Origin: Niebla homalea
Taxonomy: Eukaryota > Ascomycota > Lecanoromycetes > Lecanorales > Ramalinaceae
Assembly (NCBI GenBank): GCA_019925105.1
Contig: JAHGAU010000006.1
Location: forward strand, 868,001-932,000
DNA length: 64,000 nucleotides
Direction of reading: 5' to 3'
Each line of letters begins with the position of its first letter. Positions within the stretch are counted from its first letter, which is position 1. The notes below the pieces were generated by a model that did no database searches, was not told where the DNA came from, and worked only from the letters and a program-made list of their open reading frames with translations. A program made the translations under genes and the position numbers. Below, in pieces: positions 25,616 to 35,300 of this stretch.

Positions 25616-26753
25616 GAAAGTAATTTTTTTGATATTATATTAAATAAAAATCATAAAATTTCTTTTAATATTTTAAAAATCTATATTTAAAGAAATAGAT
25701 ATTTATATTCTTACGTTTAATATATATTATCCTTAAATTAATAATTAGTTTAAACGGTTTAATTAAACGGTTAAAATTATATTACGGTACTTTATAATTA
25801 CGTATCCGGATTATAATTAAATAAATATTATTCTATATATTTAAAGTATTTTAAATAATTTAAAGTTAACGGTAATTAAATTTATTTTAAATAAAATTTA
25901 TTATAATATAAATATTTATAACCTTTTAAACCTTTCAATAACTTCTTTAATTCTTAAATATAATATACTTTAATTGTAAAGCCATAAAATGGTATAAAAT
26001 ATATTAACATTTATATAAATAATAATTGAATTCCGGTATAATTAAAGTTATAAATTAAATTAATTTAATATTAATAAATTAATTTATTCAAAATTATATG
26101 ATAAATATAATATCCCCGGTATTAAAAATTATAAGCTATATTAATAATATACTGGACCTTTTATTATTATTAAGAAAATCAGTTACTTTATATATAAGTT
26201 TAAATTACCCGTTCATAGAAAAATATTATTAATTATTTTAATTAATATACTTATATTAATTAATAACTTAATAAAAGACCCTTTTAATAAATAATCTAAC
26301 CGTAATATGTTATTTACTCTTAAAGTTAATTTTAAGAATAAAAAATATATTATTAAAAGAATTATTTATAAAGAAAAAGATAATAAATATTTAATTAAAT
26401 AAATTACTTAGAATATAAAGTATAATAATAAGCTTCCATTATTAAAGTTATATTTAAACTTATTACGTAAGTTCTATATTATATATCCTGAATTTAATAA
26501 CGTTATCATTATTTATTATAATAAACCTTATACGATTATATCGTAATTAATAACGTTTATTAAAGTAATATTTTTATCGTTTATTAATACTCTTTATATA
26601 TTCCGTTTTAAGCGTAATCGTAACCGCCCCTATAAAATTAATTAAGATTTGAATATAAAAAAATAATACATATTATTAAGTATTAATATTTATATTAATA
26701 TATTAAGGTGAACGTTATTATAAATAATAACCTTTTTTTCTTTTAATAATATT
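25616..26753 (+). pseudogene. Gypsy relic G5: integrase C-terminal side and possible chromodomain
   Basis: Plus-strand debris after the miniature element. The stretch at about 26340-26440, 'IYKEKDNKYLIK' then a stop where Trp fits, 'NIKYNN' and later 'LYLNLLRKFYIIYPEF', resembles a chromodomain core (YLIKWxGYxxxxNxW). This is a weak match. The integrase core itself is not readable. Confidence 0.4.
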
Positions 26754-27056
26754 TATTATATATATATATAATATAAAGGATACGCGGGAATATTTATAAA
26801 TATAGGATACTCTTTATACGTAGAGGACAGATGATTTTTAGGATCCTATCTGCATTCAGGTAGAATTATCATTCATATATTATTATACTTTTTGGTCCAT
26901 ACTGTCAGAATTGCAGAAGGCAAAGACCTCGGCTATTACCAAAAGGGGGCTAGCCTACTTCCTGGACTTCTCATAGATAGATATCGCTCAGCACCTTATA
27001 TAGCACTTACTTAACTAAGCAAATTACACCCTACCATTTCAACATATACACCAACA
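26754..27056 (+). repeat. Solo LTR family L2, interrupted by a copia solo LTR
   Basis: The outer parts (26754-26902 and 27050-27056) align with the solo LTR at 34592-34760, with only C-to-T and G-to-A changes over the first ~30 bases (tattatatatatatata against tattatatacatacata). The insertion inside is the copia LTR at 26903-27044. The right end is ACACCAACA. No clear target duplication surrounds the L2 copy (left atatt, right aattc). Confidence 0.75.
26898..27049 (-). repeat. Copia-family solo LTR nested in L2
   Basis: 142 bp (26903-27044), the reverse complement of the LTRs at 50383 and 57437: TGTCAGAATTGCAGAAGG on the left and CTACCATTTCAACA on the right. The target duplication is CATAC/TATAC (26898-26902, 27045-27049), differing by one RIP-type change. 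The uninterrupted L2 copy at 34592 shows the empty site ggtccatacaccaaca. It is one of the least mutated copies of this LTR. Confidence 0.9.
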
Positions 27057-27825
27057 AATTCCTTAAAGGTTTACGGCCGAAATTCTACTTTATGGCCTTA
27101 ATAATATTGCTTAAATATTGATAACGTTATCTTTTAATTTATTAACTTAAACTTTATCGATAATTTAGAGAGAAGTAAGATATAAAGTTACTACGTTAAA
27201 GGTTTACGGTTATATTAAAAGAGTAAAAAATAAACCGGAAGTAGGGTTAATTTATTGGCCCTTAAAGCTCTTTTTTACGGATTATATAATAAATAAATAT
27301 AAGTAATTACTTTATTTATTAATCCGTTTTTATCGATAAATTAAACTTTAAAGGTTAAAGCTATCAATAAATAATAATATAGAAACTTATTAATAAGCCC
27401 GTCCGTTATTACGAAATTTCAACAGAGGGGAATCGTATCCGATTTTATGGGCGTATACGATAAACGGATATTTATTATAAACGTTTATTAAAAAGGGTTA
27501 TTATTATAATAATAAGCTTTATTAATAACTTATAAATAAGCTTTTACTTCAATATAACCTTTAGCCCGCTGTTAAGAATATTATTTAACAAATAATATTA
27601 TTATTTATATTTCCCCTTAAATTAAAAAGGTTATTAAAGTTAAAGGTTATTTTACTAAATATCTATTTCCGTATTTACCTATTTATAACCCGATGAAGCT
27701 TAATTTCATTATATTAAAGGCTTATATAAAACGTTATTTTTAAGAGCTACGGCTATATTATAAATAAGACTTCGGTAAATCCCTTAAATTTATGGTAAAA
27801 AATAATGGATATAATTAATGAGATT
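27057..27825 (+). pseudogene. DDE transposase fragment (Tc1/mariner-like)
   Basis: A plus-strand frame near 27585-27730 reads 'NNIIIYISP' then 'IKKVIKVKGYF', 'LFPYLPIYNP' and 'LKAYIKRYF'. In DDE transposases of the Tc1/mariner and related fungal families the expected string is DNxxxHxS...I...G..(F)LPPYSPDxNPIE...LKxxIRR. The order and spacing fit, with Asp to Asn and Pro to Leu as RIP would cause. The N-terminal part (27057-27500) is unrecognised, although it holds an odd patch aacagaggggaatcgtatcc at about 27420-27445. No terminal inverted repeats were found, so this is a fragment cut by the LINE piece at 27826. Confidence 0.5.
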
Positions 27826-29130
27826 AATTAATTGATTGATTTATACTACGGATCTAGCTAAGCTAATTCCGGCGTTCCTTAATAGTCAGCTATTAAGCGT
27901 TATTAATAACCGTAAAAACCTGATATCTATAACGTAAAAATTAAAAACCGGTATTTATTTAACCTTTATTTTTATTCTAAAGGATAAAAAGCGTTTACGC
28001 CTATTTAAAGAATAATAATTTGATTGATTGATTGATTTGTTTATATACGAGTCTAGCTACTTTAAGTTAATTTCGGCGTTCTATAATACTGATAATTAAG
28101 CTATAATTATTTTAATATTTATACTTATTTTAAACTTATTGCTTTAATTTAAAAGGGAAAAGGAAATTATAATCGGCTAACTTAACCCTAGTTTACTTTA
28201 AATGTTAACCCGATTTAAATAAAACCTTTCCTTCGTAGTTACTTACCTTAATATTATAATTAAGTTTTTATGTTAACCAGATTAAGATTAATAATTATTT
28301 TAACTTTTTAATTTATTATCTTTACCGAAAATTTTTTACTTTTTAACGTTATAATCTACGGTAAAAATTTAATAATAATATTAAGCTTAATCGGGGAAAA
28401 ATAACCCCGATTATATTATTTTATTTTTTTTAATATTAAAATTTTATTTTAAGTATTTTATTATATAGTTTTTCGGATTAACCTTATTTAATCTTAATTT
28501 TAACTTTTTAATATTAAATCTTTATAACCCCTTTTTATTAACTTTACGTAATAACTAGGCTTATTTAAGGTTAACTAAAAGTACCGGTGAATCGTCAGAT
28601 ATTTATTATTACTTTATTTATATTAACCACGTAACTTGCCGGATAAGGTTTAGGGGCTCTTAGCGAAATCGTCCCCCACCCTTGAAATGTTCGACCATTC
28701 TGTAGTTCTGCACGTAAAAATGCCATTTCGCCGCGCTCGCCCCTGAATAATAATTTATTTATATACTTTTTTAAAGAAAACCTATAATATTATAATTAAG
28801 TCCTCTTAAGGGTTATTTTTAAACTTATTACTTTTTTATTTCCTTACGGGTCCGCTTTATATTAATATCTTAAATGATATTTTTAAATACTTTTATCAAT
28901 ATATACGTTGTTATTATTCTAATTATATTTACCTTTTTACCTTATTATTACGGCTATTTCTTTGAAAGATTTTTAATAAAGGTTTATTATTATATCCTTT
29001 TAACTATAAAATATACTTTCCGGTTTATATAGTTACCGTAACTGGTACTTATCCTTCCTTTTCCTTCTTGACCGGTAATAAGCCTTCTTTATAAGGTCCT
29101 TAATAACCTTGTTTATTTTACCGGTAAGGT
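27826..29130 (-). pseudogene. 5'-truncated LINE 3' fragment (LINE-E), split by SINE-B copy 3
   Basis: Left part 27826-28009, right part about 28757-29130. The left edge carries the (ATCA)n tail in reverse, then actacggatctagctaagc and taattccggcgttcc, the common LINE 3' end. The right part matches the ORF2 C-terminal region of LINE-B (about 48780-48900): the stretches around tataaaccggaaagtat and accttataaa appear on the minus strand. So the copy begins inside the ORF2 tail, as typical 5' truncation gives. The SINE-B insertion lies between bases that are contiguous in the other LINE copies. Confidence 0.8.
28010..28756 (-). mobile_element. SINE-B copy 3 with 12-bp target duplication
   Basis: The element spans 28022-28744 (723 bp), flanked by GAATAATAATTT at 28010-28021 and 28745-28756. 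The head is at the right. On the minus strand the A box reads GGCGAAATGGC (within 28721-28734) and the B box GGTCGAACATTT (28685-28696), close to the polymerase III consensus GGTTCGANNCC. This copy has the best preserved promoter words of the four. Confidence 0.85.
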
Positions 29131-29600
29131 TAAATTAAAATGATAAGCTTACAGATGTTCCAAATTTTATAATTATTTAATTACTTCATTTTAGAAAGAT
29201 TTTTTAAAATGTATATATAAAGAAGGATAGGATGTGATAAGGGCCGTGCTTGGAATGAGATCACAAGGGTATGTATTGATCGAAAGAATAACTATGAAGG
29301 GTAAAAGTATAAATATTGACTAAAAAGGCCTTTTATTGATATACGCCAAGCCACCTTACCCCTTATGGCTAGTAACCGGGATAAACGATCTGAGTGGCTC
29401 GTTTATATATTATTACCGCAATACTTATGGTCTGTCCACCAGGTATAGTACCCAATAGCCCACTTAGTAACCCACTTAATAACCCTTATAAGCCAATATA
29501 TTCATAATATTACCCCCCTTCTTTCCCAGATATTAACCGGGATGTATAAACGTATACTAACCGTCGTAAAAGCTAAAGAATACGGGCAATAATATCATTA
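29131..29600. other. GC-richer island of unknown nature
   Basis: Roughly 29215-29590 has near-normal composition and no stop-rich coding debris. It contains three imperfect 12-13 bp repeats around 29450-29490 (agcccacttagtaacccact, then taataaccc). It could be a solo LTR or a short non-autonomous element, but I could not fix TG/CA ends or a target duplication, and no second copy is in the window. Confidence 0.4.
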
Positions 29601-31773
29601 TAAATAATGAATAAAAAAAATATAAAATCGTAAAAATTAAAAAGATTAACGTAATATTTAATAAATAATTAAATTATATATTTTTTCTTTTAATATTTTA
29701 ACGTTTAAGTTATTTTCGCCTTTATAATTAATTATAAAGACCCGGTTTATACGGGTATTAATCATAAAATTTAATAATAACGTCGGCCGTATATTTAAAT
29801 TTATTTTTATCGGTAGTATATTATTTAAGATTTAAATCATACCCGGTTCAATCAACCTTATACTATAAGTATCTATTTAAAAATTAAGAATTTAAAATAT
29901 CGTTTACGGTTTATTCCTTTTATTTATTAATAATAACTATATTTATTAAAATGAATTTTTATTTAAATAAAAAGTTTTTTATTATTATTCTTAAAAAATC
30001 GGTATAGAATATGTTCTTTATATAAGAATTCTTTCATAATTTAAGTTTATATAAATATTTTTTTTTTACTTATAATCTTATAAAAATTACTTATGTTATA
30101 ATTTACTTTTTAAATAATTTAATAATCTTAATATTTTTAATAAATAAATAAATTTAATTATTAATTTTATAAATAATGTCCTTTTAATAACCATTTATTT
30201 AGGTTATTATAAATACTCATATTAGTTTTAGGTTAATTTTTTTTTATTTACGTACTTTTTTATATAATTAATAATATCTTTAATAATACGGCTTATAAGT
30301 CGTTTTTGTATTATAATTTAAATGGTATTATCCGGAGTAAAATTTATACGGGGTAATAACCGTAATTAAAGAAAAAAATACTTCCGTAAAAGCTAATTCT
30401 TAATTATTATAAATAAATTTTATTATTTATTATAATATATTCAGAGTTTAATCTTAATATTTCAATTGGTTTATTCGGTTTATCCGTTTATTTCTAGATA
30501 ATAAATCGTTAAATATATAACTTTAATATTTTATATTTTATAAAGATATTTTTATAAAATAAATGTAAATTAAGGTTTTCGGTTTGAAACGATTAAAATA
30601 AGAAAACCATAAACTTAATATACTTTTTATAAGAAGACGTCCGTAAATAATTTTATTAATATTCCTTTATTCTTATTTAAAATAAATACGTAAAAAATGT
30701 TATTTAAATGAGTTATAATATATCATAAAGATAACGTTAAATTCCTTGGATTTTAATAATCCGGTAGTTAAATTTATAAATAAATCTTTTTCTCGTTAAT
30801 CCGGTATTAATAGTAAATAAAGTAAATTTTATTATTATTTTTTAAGGTTTTAATCCGTTTATAAATTTGATAATTACGGAGATATTTTTTAATTATAATA
30901 TAAAACTAAAGTATATAATAATGTTATTAAATAAGCTTTATAATTCATTTAATTCTTAAATAAATAAATGATAATTAGAAGTAAATTTTCTCTAAGAACT
31001 TTAATTATTATATATATTAACATATAGATTTTATTATAATAATATAAGATTCCGTCTTTATTAAAATATTTATCCAGATAATTATTATTAATTACTTTAA
31101 TCCGGATTCTTATATATTCTTCATTAATAAAATTTATACCTTTAATCTTTATAAAAAGGTTTTCTTTTAACTTTTTAATTTCAGGTTTTTCAGGGGTTTT
31201 AATTAATTTTAATTGTATCCGTTTCAACGGTAATATTATTTAATATATATATATTTTTTACGGTGATCATTAATTAAAATTAAATATTAAATTTATTGTT
31301 TTTGTTAAAATATTTACTTTTCAGTTTTTCTTTACGGTAATATAAATAATTTTGAAGTTATAATCAGTAAAAGAATTGACTTATTAAATTAATTTTTTTA
31401 ATTTTTTTATTTTTATAAAATACTTAAAACTTTTATAATTTATAAAGATTTTAATAAGAATATCTATATTTTTAAAGCTTACTTTTTAAGTTTTAAGCTT
31501 ATTAATAATAATTAAGAGTTCCTTACTATAAATCTTATAACTGTGTTTTAATAATATAAGGTTTTTATTATAAAGTATAACGGAATAAAGTACGTTATTA
31601 TTATTATATTAAAATAATATCCTTATATTAACGTAATTTAAGGAATCCGTTTTAAAAATAATCTTTTTTCTCCGATTAAAGGATCTTAATATTAATGTTA
31701 ATATAATTATTATTTTTAATTTATTAAAAACTATTTAATAAACTTTATTTTATTTAAATTTAAAATCTTTTTA
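29601..31773 (-). pseudogene. Gypsy relic G4: integrase and RNase H side
   Basis: Read right to left. The open stretch 31227-30949 begins MKRIQLKLIKTP and includes 'FNKDGILYYYNKIYMLIYI' and 'RENLLLIIIYLFKN'. This fits the zinc-binding region before the gypsy integrase core (DGLLYYxxKLYVPxx...HHDDPLAGHFG); the His residues have gone. Integrase core should follow leftwards to about 29.6 kb but is too degraded to read. RT lies upstream, on the right, beyond SINE-B copy 4. Confidence 0.65.
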
Positions 31774-32523
31774 AATTAATTAAAATTGATTGATTGATTT
31801 GTTTATACACGAGTCTAGCTACTTTGAGCTAATTTCGGCGTTCTATAATGCTGGTGGTTAAATTACGGTTATTTTAATATTTATATTTATTTTAAACTTA
31901 TCGCTTTAATTTTAAAAGGGAAAAGGAAACCGTAATCGGCTAATTTAGCCCTAGTTTACCCTAAATATTAACCTGATTTAAATAAAAACCTCTCCTTTAT
32001 AATTATTTACCTTAATATTACGATTAAGTCTTTACGTTAATTTAATTAAAATTAATAATTACCTTAAATCCTTAATTTATTATTTCCGTTAAAAATCCTT
32101 TATTTTTTAACGTTATAATCCGCGGTAAAGATTTAATAATAATATTAAACTTAATCGGGGGAAAGTAACCTTAATTATATAATTTTATTTCTCTTAATAT
32201 TTAAACTTTACTTTAAGTATTTTATTACGTAATTTTTCAGATTAACCTTATTTAATCTTAATTTTAACCTTTTAACGTTAAATCCCTATAACCCCTTTTT
32301 ACCGGCCTTATATAATAATTAGGCTTATTTAAAGTTAATTACGGGTATTAATAAATTATCGGATATTTATTATTATTTTATCTATATTAATTATATAACT
32401 TACCGGATAAGATTTAAGGGCTCTTAGTGAAATCGTCCTTTACTTTTAAAATATTCGATTATTCTGTAGTTTATCTTCTGTACTTAAAAATGCCATTCCG
32501 CCACGCTCGCCCCAATTAATTAA
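31774..32523 (-). mobile_element. SINE-B copy 4 with 10-bp target duplication
   Basis: The element spans about 31784-32513 (730 bp), flanked by AATTAATTAA at 31774-31783 and 32514-32523. The tail is on the left (ttgattgattgatttg) and the head on the right. On the minus strand the head reads GGGGCGAGCGTGGCGGAATGG, so the A box is intact. The B box is RIP-altered (aatcgaatat). It separates RT from RNase H/integrase of G4. Confidence 0.85.
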
Positions 32524-33863
32524 TATAATAACTTTATAATATATAAGAAATTCTTAATAAACCGTTTATAAAAGTTATAAAATTTCATAAAAGATTATAC
32601 TTATTTTAATATTATAAATCAAGTTTAATTTTATATAAATTAAATTTTATATAAATTTATTTTAATACCTTTAATAAAGATAATAACATTAAAGAAAATA
32701 ATTTTTTATATATAGAATTTATATTTCTTAATATTTATAGATAAATTAGCTTTTTATAACTTTAATAATATTTTTTCTATATATTCTTAATGCTTTTGTA
32801 ACGAACTATTATAAATAAGAATATTATCTATATATATTTAAGTAAGTTTATGTATATACTTAAAAAGGATATCGTTAATATAATATTATCATATTATAGG
32901 ACTATTTATTAATTAAAATAGTATTATTTTATATTTATATATACTTCTATTAATAATAAATATTATTAAGGACTTATTAGATAAAATTACATACAATATA
33001 TTAAATATTATAATGATATCGGTTTTAATTAAATATTTATAATTAATAGTCCGTATAAAAGTCTCTTTTATTAATATATTAAGTTTTTTATAATTTATAT
33101 GAAATTATAAGTTATTATCCTTTTTAAGTCTAAATAGAATAAGTAAGATAAAAGATGTTTAACTTAAGATTATATAGCCTTTTTTAGATTTTTGATAAAA
33201 TATTCTTTATATACCCGGAGCTTAAATAAAGATAATAAATATATTTAACTTTCTCATAAATCTTTAAAATTATTGATAAGTTTAATCTTATAATTTATAT
33301 CGCGGTAAAATAATAATTATATTACTTTTATACGATTAAAAACGTTAAGGAAATCGTAATATTCTTTAAATAATCTACGTTTAATATTTTTTTTTAGAAA
33401 TTTTAGTTTAATTTTATTTAACTAAATATCTTTTTAACTTTATTATCGTTTAAGGTTTTTAATTTAATTAATTAATTTCTTTATTAAAGTTAAGAAAGTA
33501 ATATTTTCTTTATTTTTTATAAGTAACTTAAATAAAGCGGTTTTAATTTAAAAAATATCAATAAAACTTTCAATTTCCTTAAATAATTCTTATAATACAA
33601 CCGTCTTGAATAATGGTTTTTAATTAACTTTTCATAAGGTTTTTAAGGAAATAATGTATTAAGATTTACGGAGGATCTTTCTAAACATTAATATAATAAG
33701 CTTCTTTTTTATAGGTCTATATAATTTATTAAGAATCAGTAATCAAAGGAAAAAGAAAATAATGAGGGACTTTAAGAAATTATCCTTTAAAATAAAACGT
33801 CCTTTTTTAACGTTGATTTAAAATCATCGTAAATAAGGCTTATTTAAGATAATTTATTAGAAG
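32524..33863 (-). pseudogene. Gypsy relic G4: reverse transcriptase and upstream part
   Basis: The catalytic box YIDDIL is seen as YIDNIL at 32834-32817, followed by 'IYNSSLQKH', a stop and 'EYIEKVL' and then 'KANLSINIKKYKFYIKK'. In the family this is YLDDILIYSxTxxEHxxHVxxVLxxLxxANLxVNxxKCEFHVxE. Positions right of about 33300 should hold the N-terminal RT and protease. They are not readable. Confidence 0.75.
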
Positions 33864-34036
33864 CCTAATGTTATGAAACGGCGCATCCGCATGTAAATAG
33901 CATCACGGTCTGCGGTATGTATGAGCATAGCGGGTAGCTCCCGGGGGTCTTGGCGCGCATACTCACTCAAATCCATAGCTACCTACCTAGCTACTCAACA
34001 ATTATACATTACACGTATGACGTTCTTAACACCTAA
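33864..34036. repeat. 163-bp solo LTR with exact 5-bp target duplication
   Basis: From TGTTATGAAACGGCGCATC to CGTTCTTAACA (33869-34031), flanked by CCTAA on both sides (33864-33868, 34032-34036). It is a GC-rich, lightly mutated island inside G4. It shares short words with the other solo LTRs (agctacctacctagctactc, caacaattatacat) but is not the same family. Confidence 0.85.
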
Positions 34037-34465
34037 CTTAATAATAAATATAAAAGCGTTGAACTAAATATCCGAATTTACTTTATTATTATTAAATAAA
34101 TTATATAAAAGATAATCCGATATATTATTATTAAAACCGTTTACCGTTTTCTTCTTTAATAAGGATATTATATTAATATTAAGATTAAGATTATTAGAAA
34201 GGGATACGTAAAAATAATATTAATAAAGGAGTAACTTATAGCTTTTATATTTATAAGGGTAGGATAAATTTAATTTTTTTTATTTATAATTAAAATACAT
34301 AATACTATAAAAGCTTTCTTTATAAAATAATTATTAATTAAGTTAATTAATATTAATATTTATAATTTCTTCTTTTTAATTACGTTAATAATAAAATTAA
34401 TTAATTTTTTAAACCGATATTTATTTTTTAGATTTTATTAACTTTTACTTTGTTTTTATTTAAAT
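34037..34465. other. AT-rich remnant, probably the 5' side of G4
   Basis: No recognisable feature. It is stop-rich in all frames and extremely AT-rich. Confidence 0.3.
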
Positions 34466-34854
34466 TGTTAGAGTACAAGCCGCTCTGGGGTGGTTGGAAG
34501 GCAAAGGGTGTATTACGTATAACTAAAGATATTAAAGTACAGAGGTATAAAAGTGAAGGGGCCGAAGGCCCTGATATACCCAGTCGGTGATTATTATATA
34601 CATACATAGCATGGGGGATACCAGGGAGCATTCATAGGTGTAGGACACTCTTTGTACGTAGAGGACAGATGATCCTTAGGATCCCATCTCCATTTAGGTA
34701 GAATTATCATTCATACATTATCACACTTTTTGGTCCATACACCAACAGTATACACCAACAGTGATACTCCTGGGTACCGGATTAACCCCGGGCTTAGCCC
34801 GGGGAAACCCGGTAGGGCCTATTCCTAAGCTATTAATAACCTTAAACCCTGATA
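34466..34854 (+). repeat. Solo LTR family L3, interrupted by solo LTR L2
   Basis: Starts TGTTAGAGTACAAGCCGC and ends CCCTGATA. With the 169-bp insertion and its 5-bp duplication removed it equals the copy at 9386-9601. It is less mutated on the left than that copy (gctctggggtggttgg). The small minus-strand open frames at 34428-34631 and 34721-34936 are accidents across these LTRs. Confidence 0.7.
34587..34765 (+). repeat. Solo LTR family L2 inside L3, with exact 5-bp target duplication
   Basis: 169 bp (34592-34760), starting TATTATATACATACATAGC (TG before RIP) and ending GTATACACCAACA. It is flanked by GTGAT at 34587-34591 and 34761-34765. The uninterrupted L3 copy at 9386 shows the empty site cagtcggtgacactcc. 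The end carries a 13-bp tandem duplication (atacaccaacagtatacacc) that is absent from the copy at 26754. Confidence 0.9.
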
Positions 34855-35300
34855 TTACCCTTTTCCCTAAGAAAGGCTCGCCCTTAAGCCTATAAGTATA
34901 CTGAAAAGGAAAAAAAAAATTCAAACTTAAAATCACCTTTCTTACCCGTTATTGTTTAACTGGGTAATTAAAGTAAGGTCCGGTTATTACCCAGCTTACC
35001 CGTTACTGGCAAACCGGGTAAGGGGTATAAGAATTATAAATTACTTAGCTTATTTATTATTAATTAACCGGGTAAGTAATATAAGAATCGTGGATTACTT
35101 AGTTTACCTATTATTCATTGGCCGGTAAGTAGTATAAGAATTATAGGGGTAGTATCGTGGCGGTGGCCGGGTAACTAATATAAATATGTATAGGTAGGAT
35201 CGTGGCGGTAACTTTTATAATAAACCTTAAAACATGATTTTATCCGGGGGATTCCGGGGTAAATATCGTTTTTTACGATTTACCCCTTTTTTAAAATATT
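34855..35300 (-). repeat. About 55-bp tandem repeats, possible LTR or 3' region of G2
   Basis: Units beginning near 35011, 35066, 35120 and 35165 share ccgggtaag, then tataagaat and attactta. The block has the composition of a lightly mutated short element. It sits just beyond the chromodomain end of G2, where a 3' LTR would be. On the minus strand a TG start is possible at about 35234 (tgttttaaggtttatt). The opposite LTR is not in the window, so this stays a proposal. An inverted pair gggtaaatcg/cgatttaccc lies at about 35250-35285. Confidence 0.4.

Noticed and set aside
30949..31227. 92-codon minus-strand frame as a real small gene
   Set aside because: Its sequence fits the region before the integrase core of gypsy G4, with flanking frames continuing the element; kept only as part of that pseudogene.
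34428..34936. Two frames of 67 and 71 codons
   Set aside because: They run across the borders of nested L3 and L2 LTRs and are open only because these short LTRs escaped mutation.
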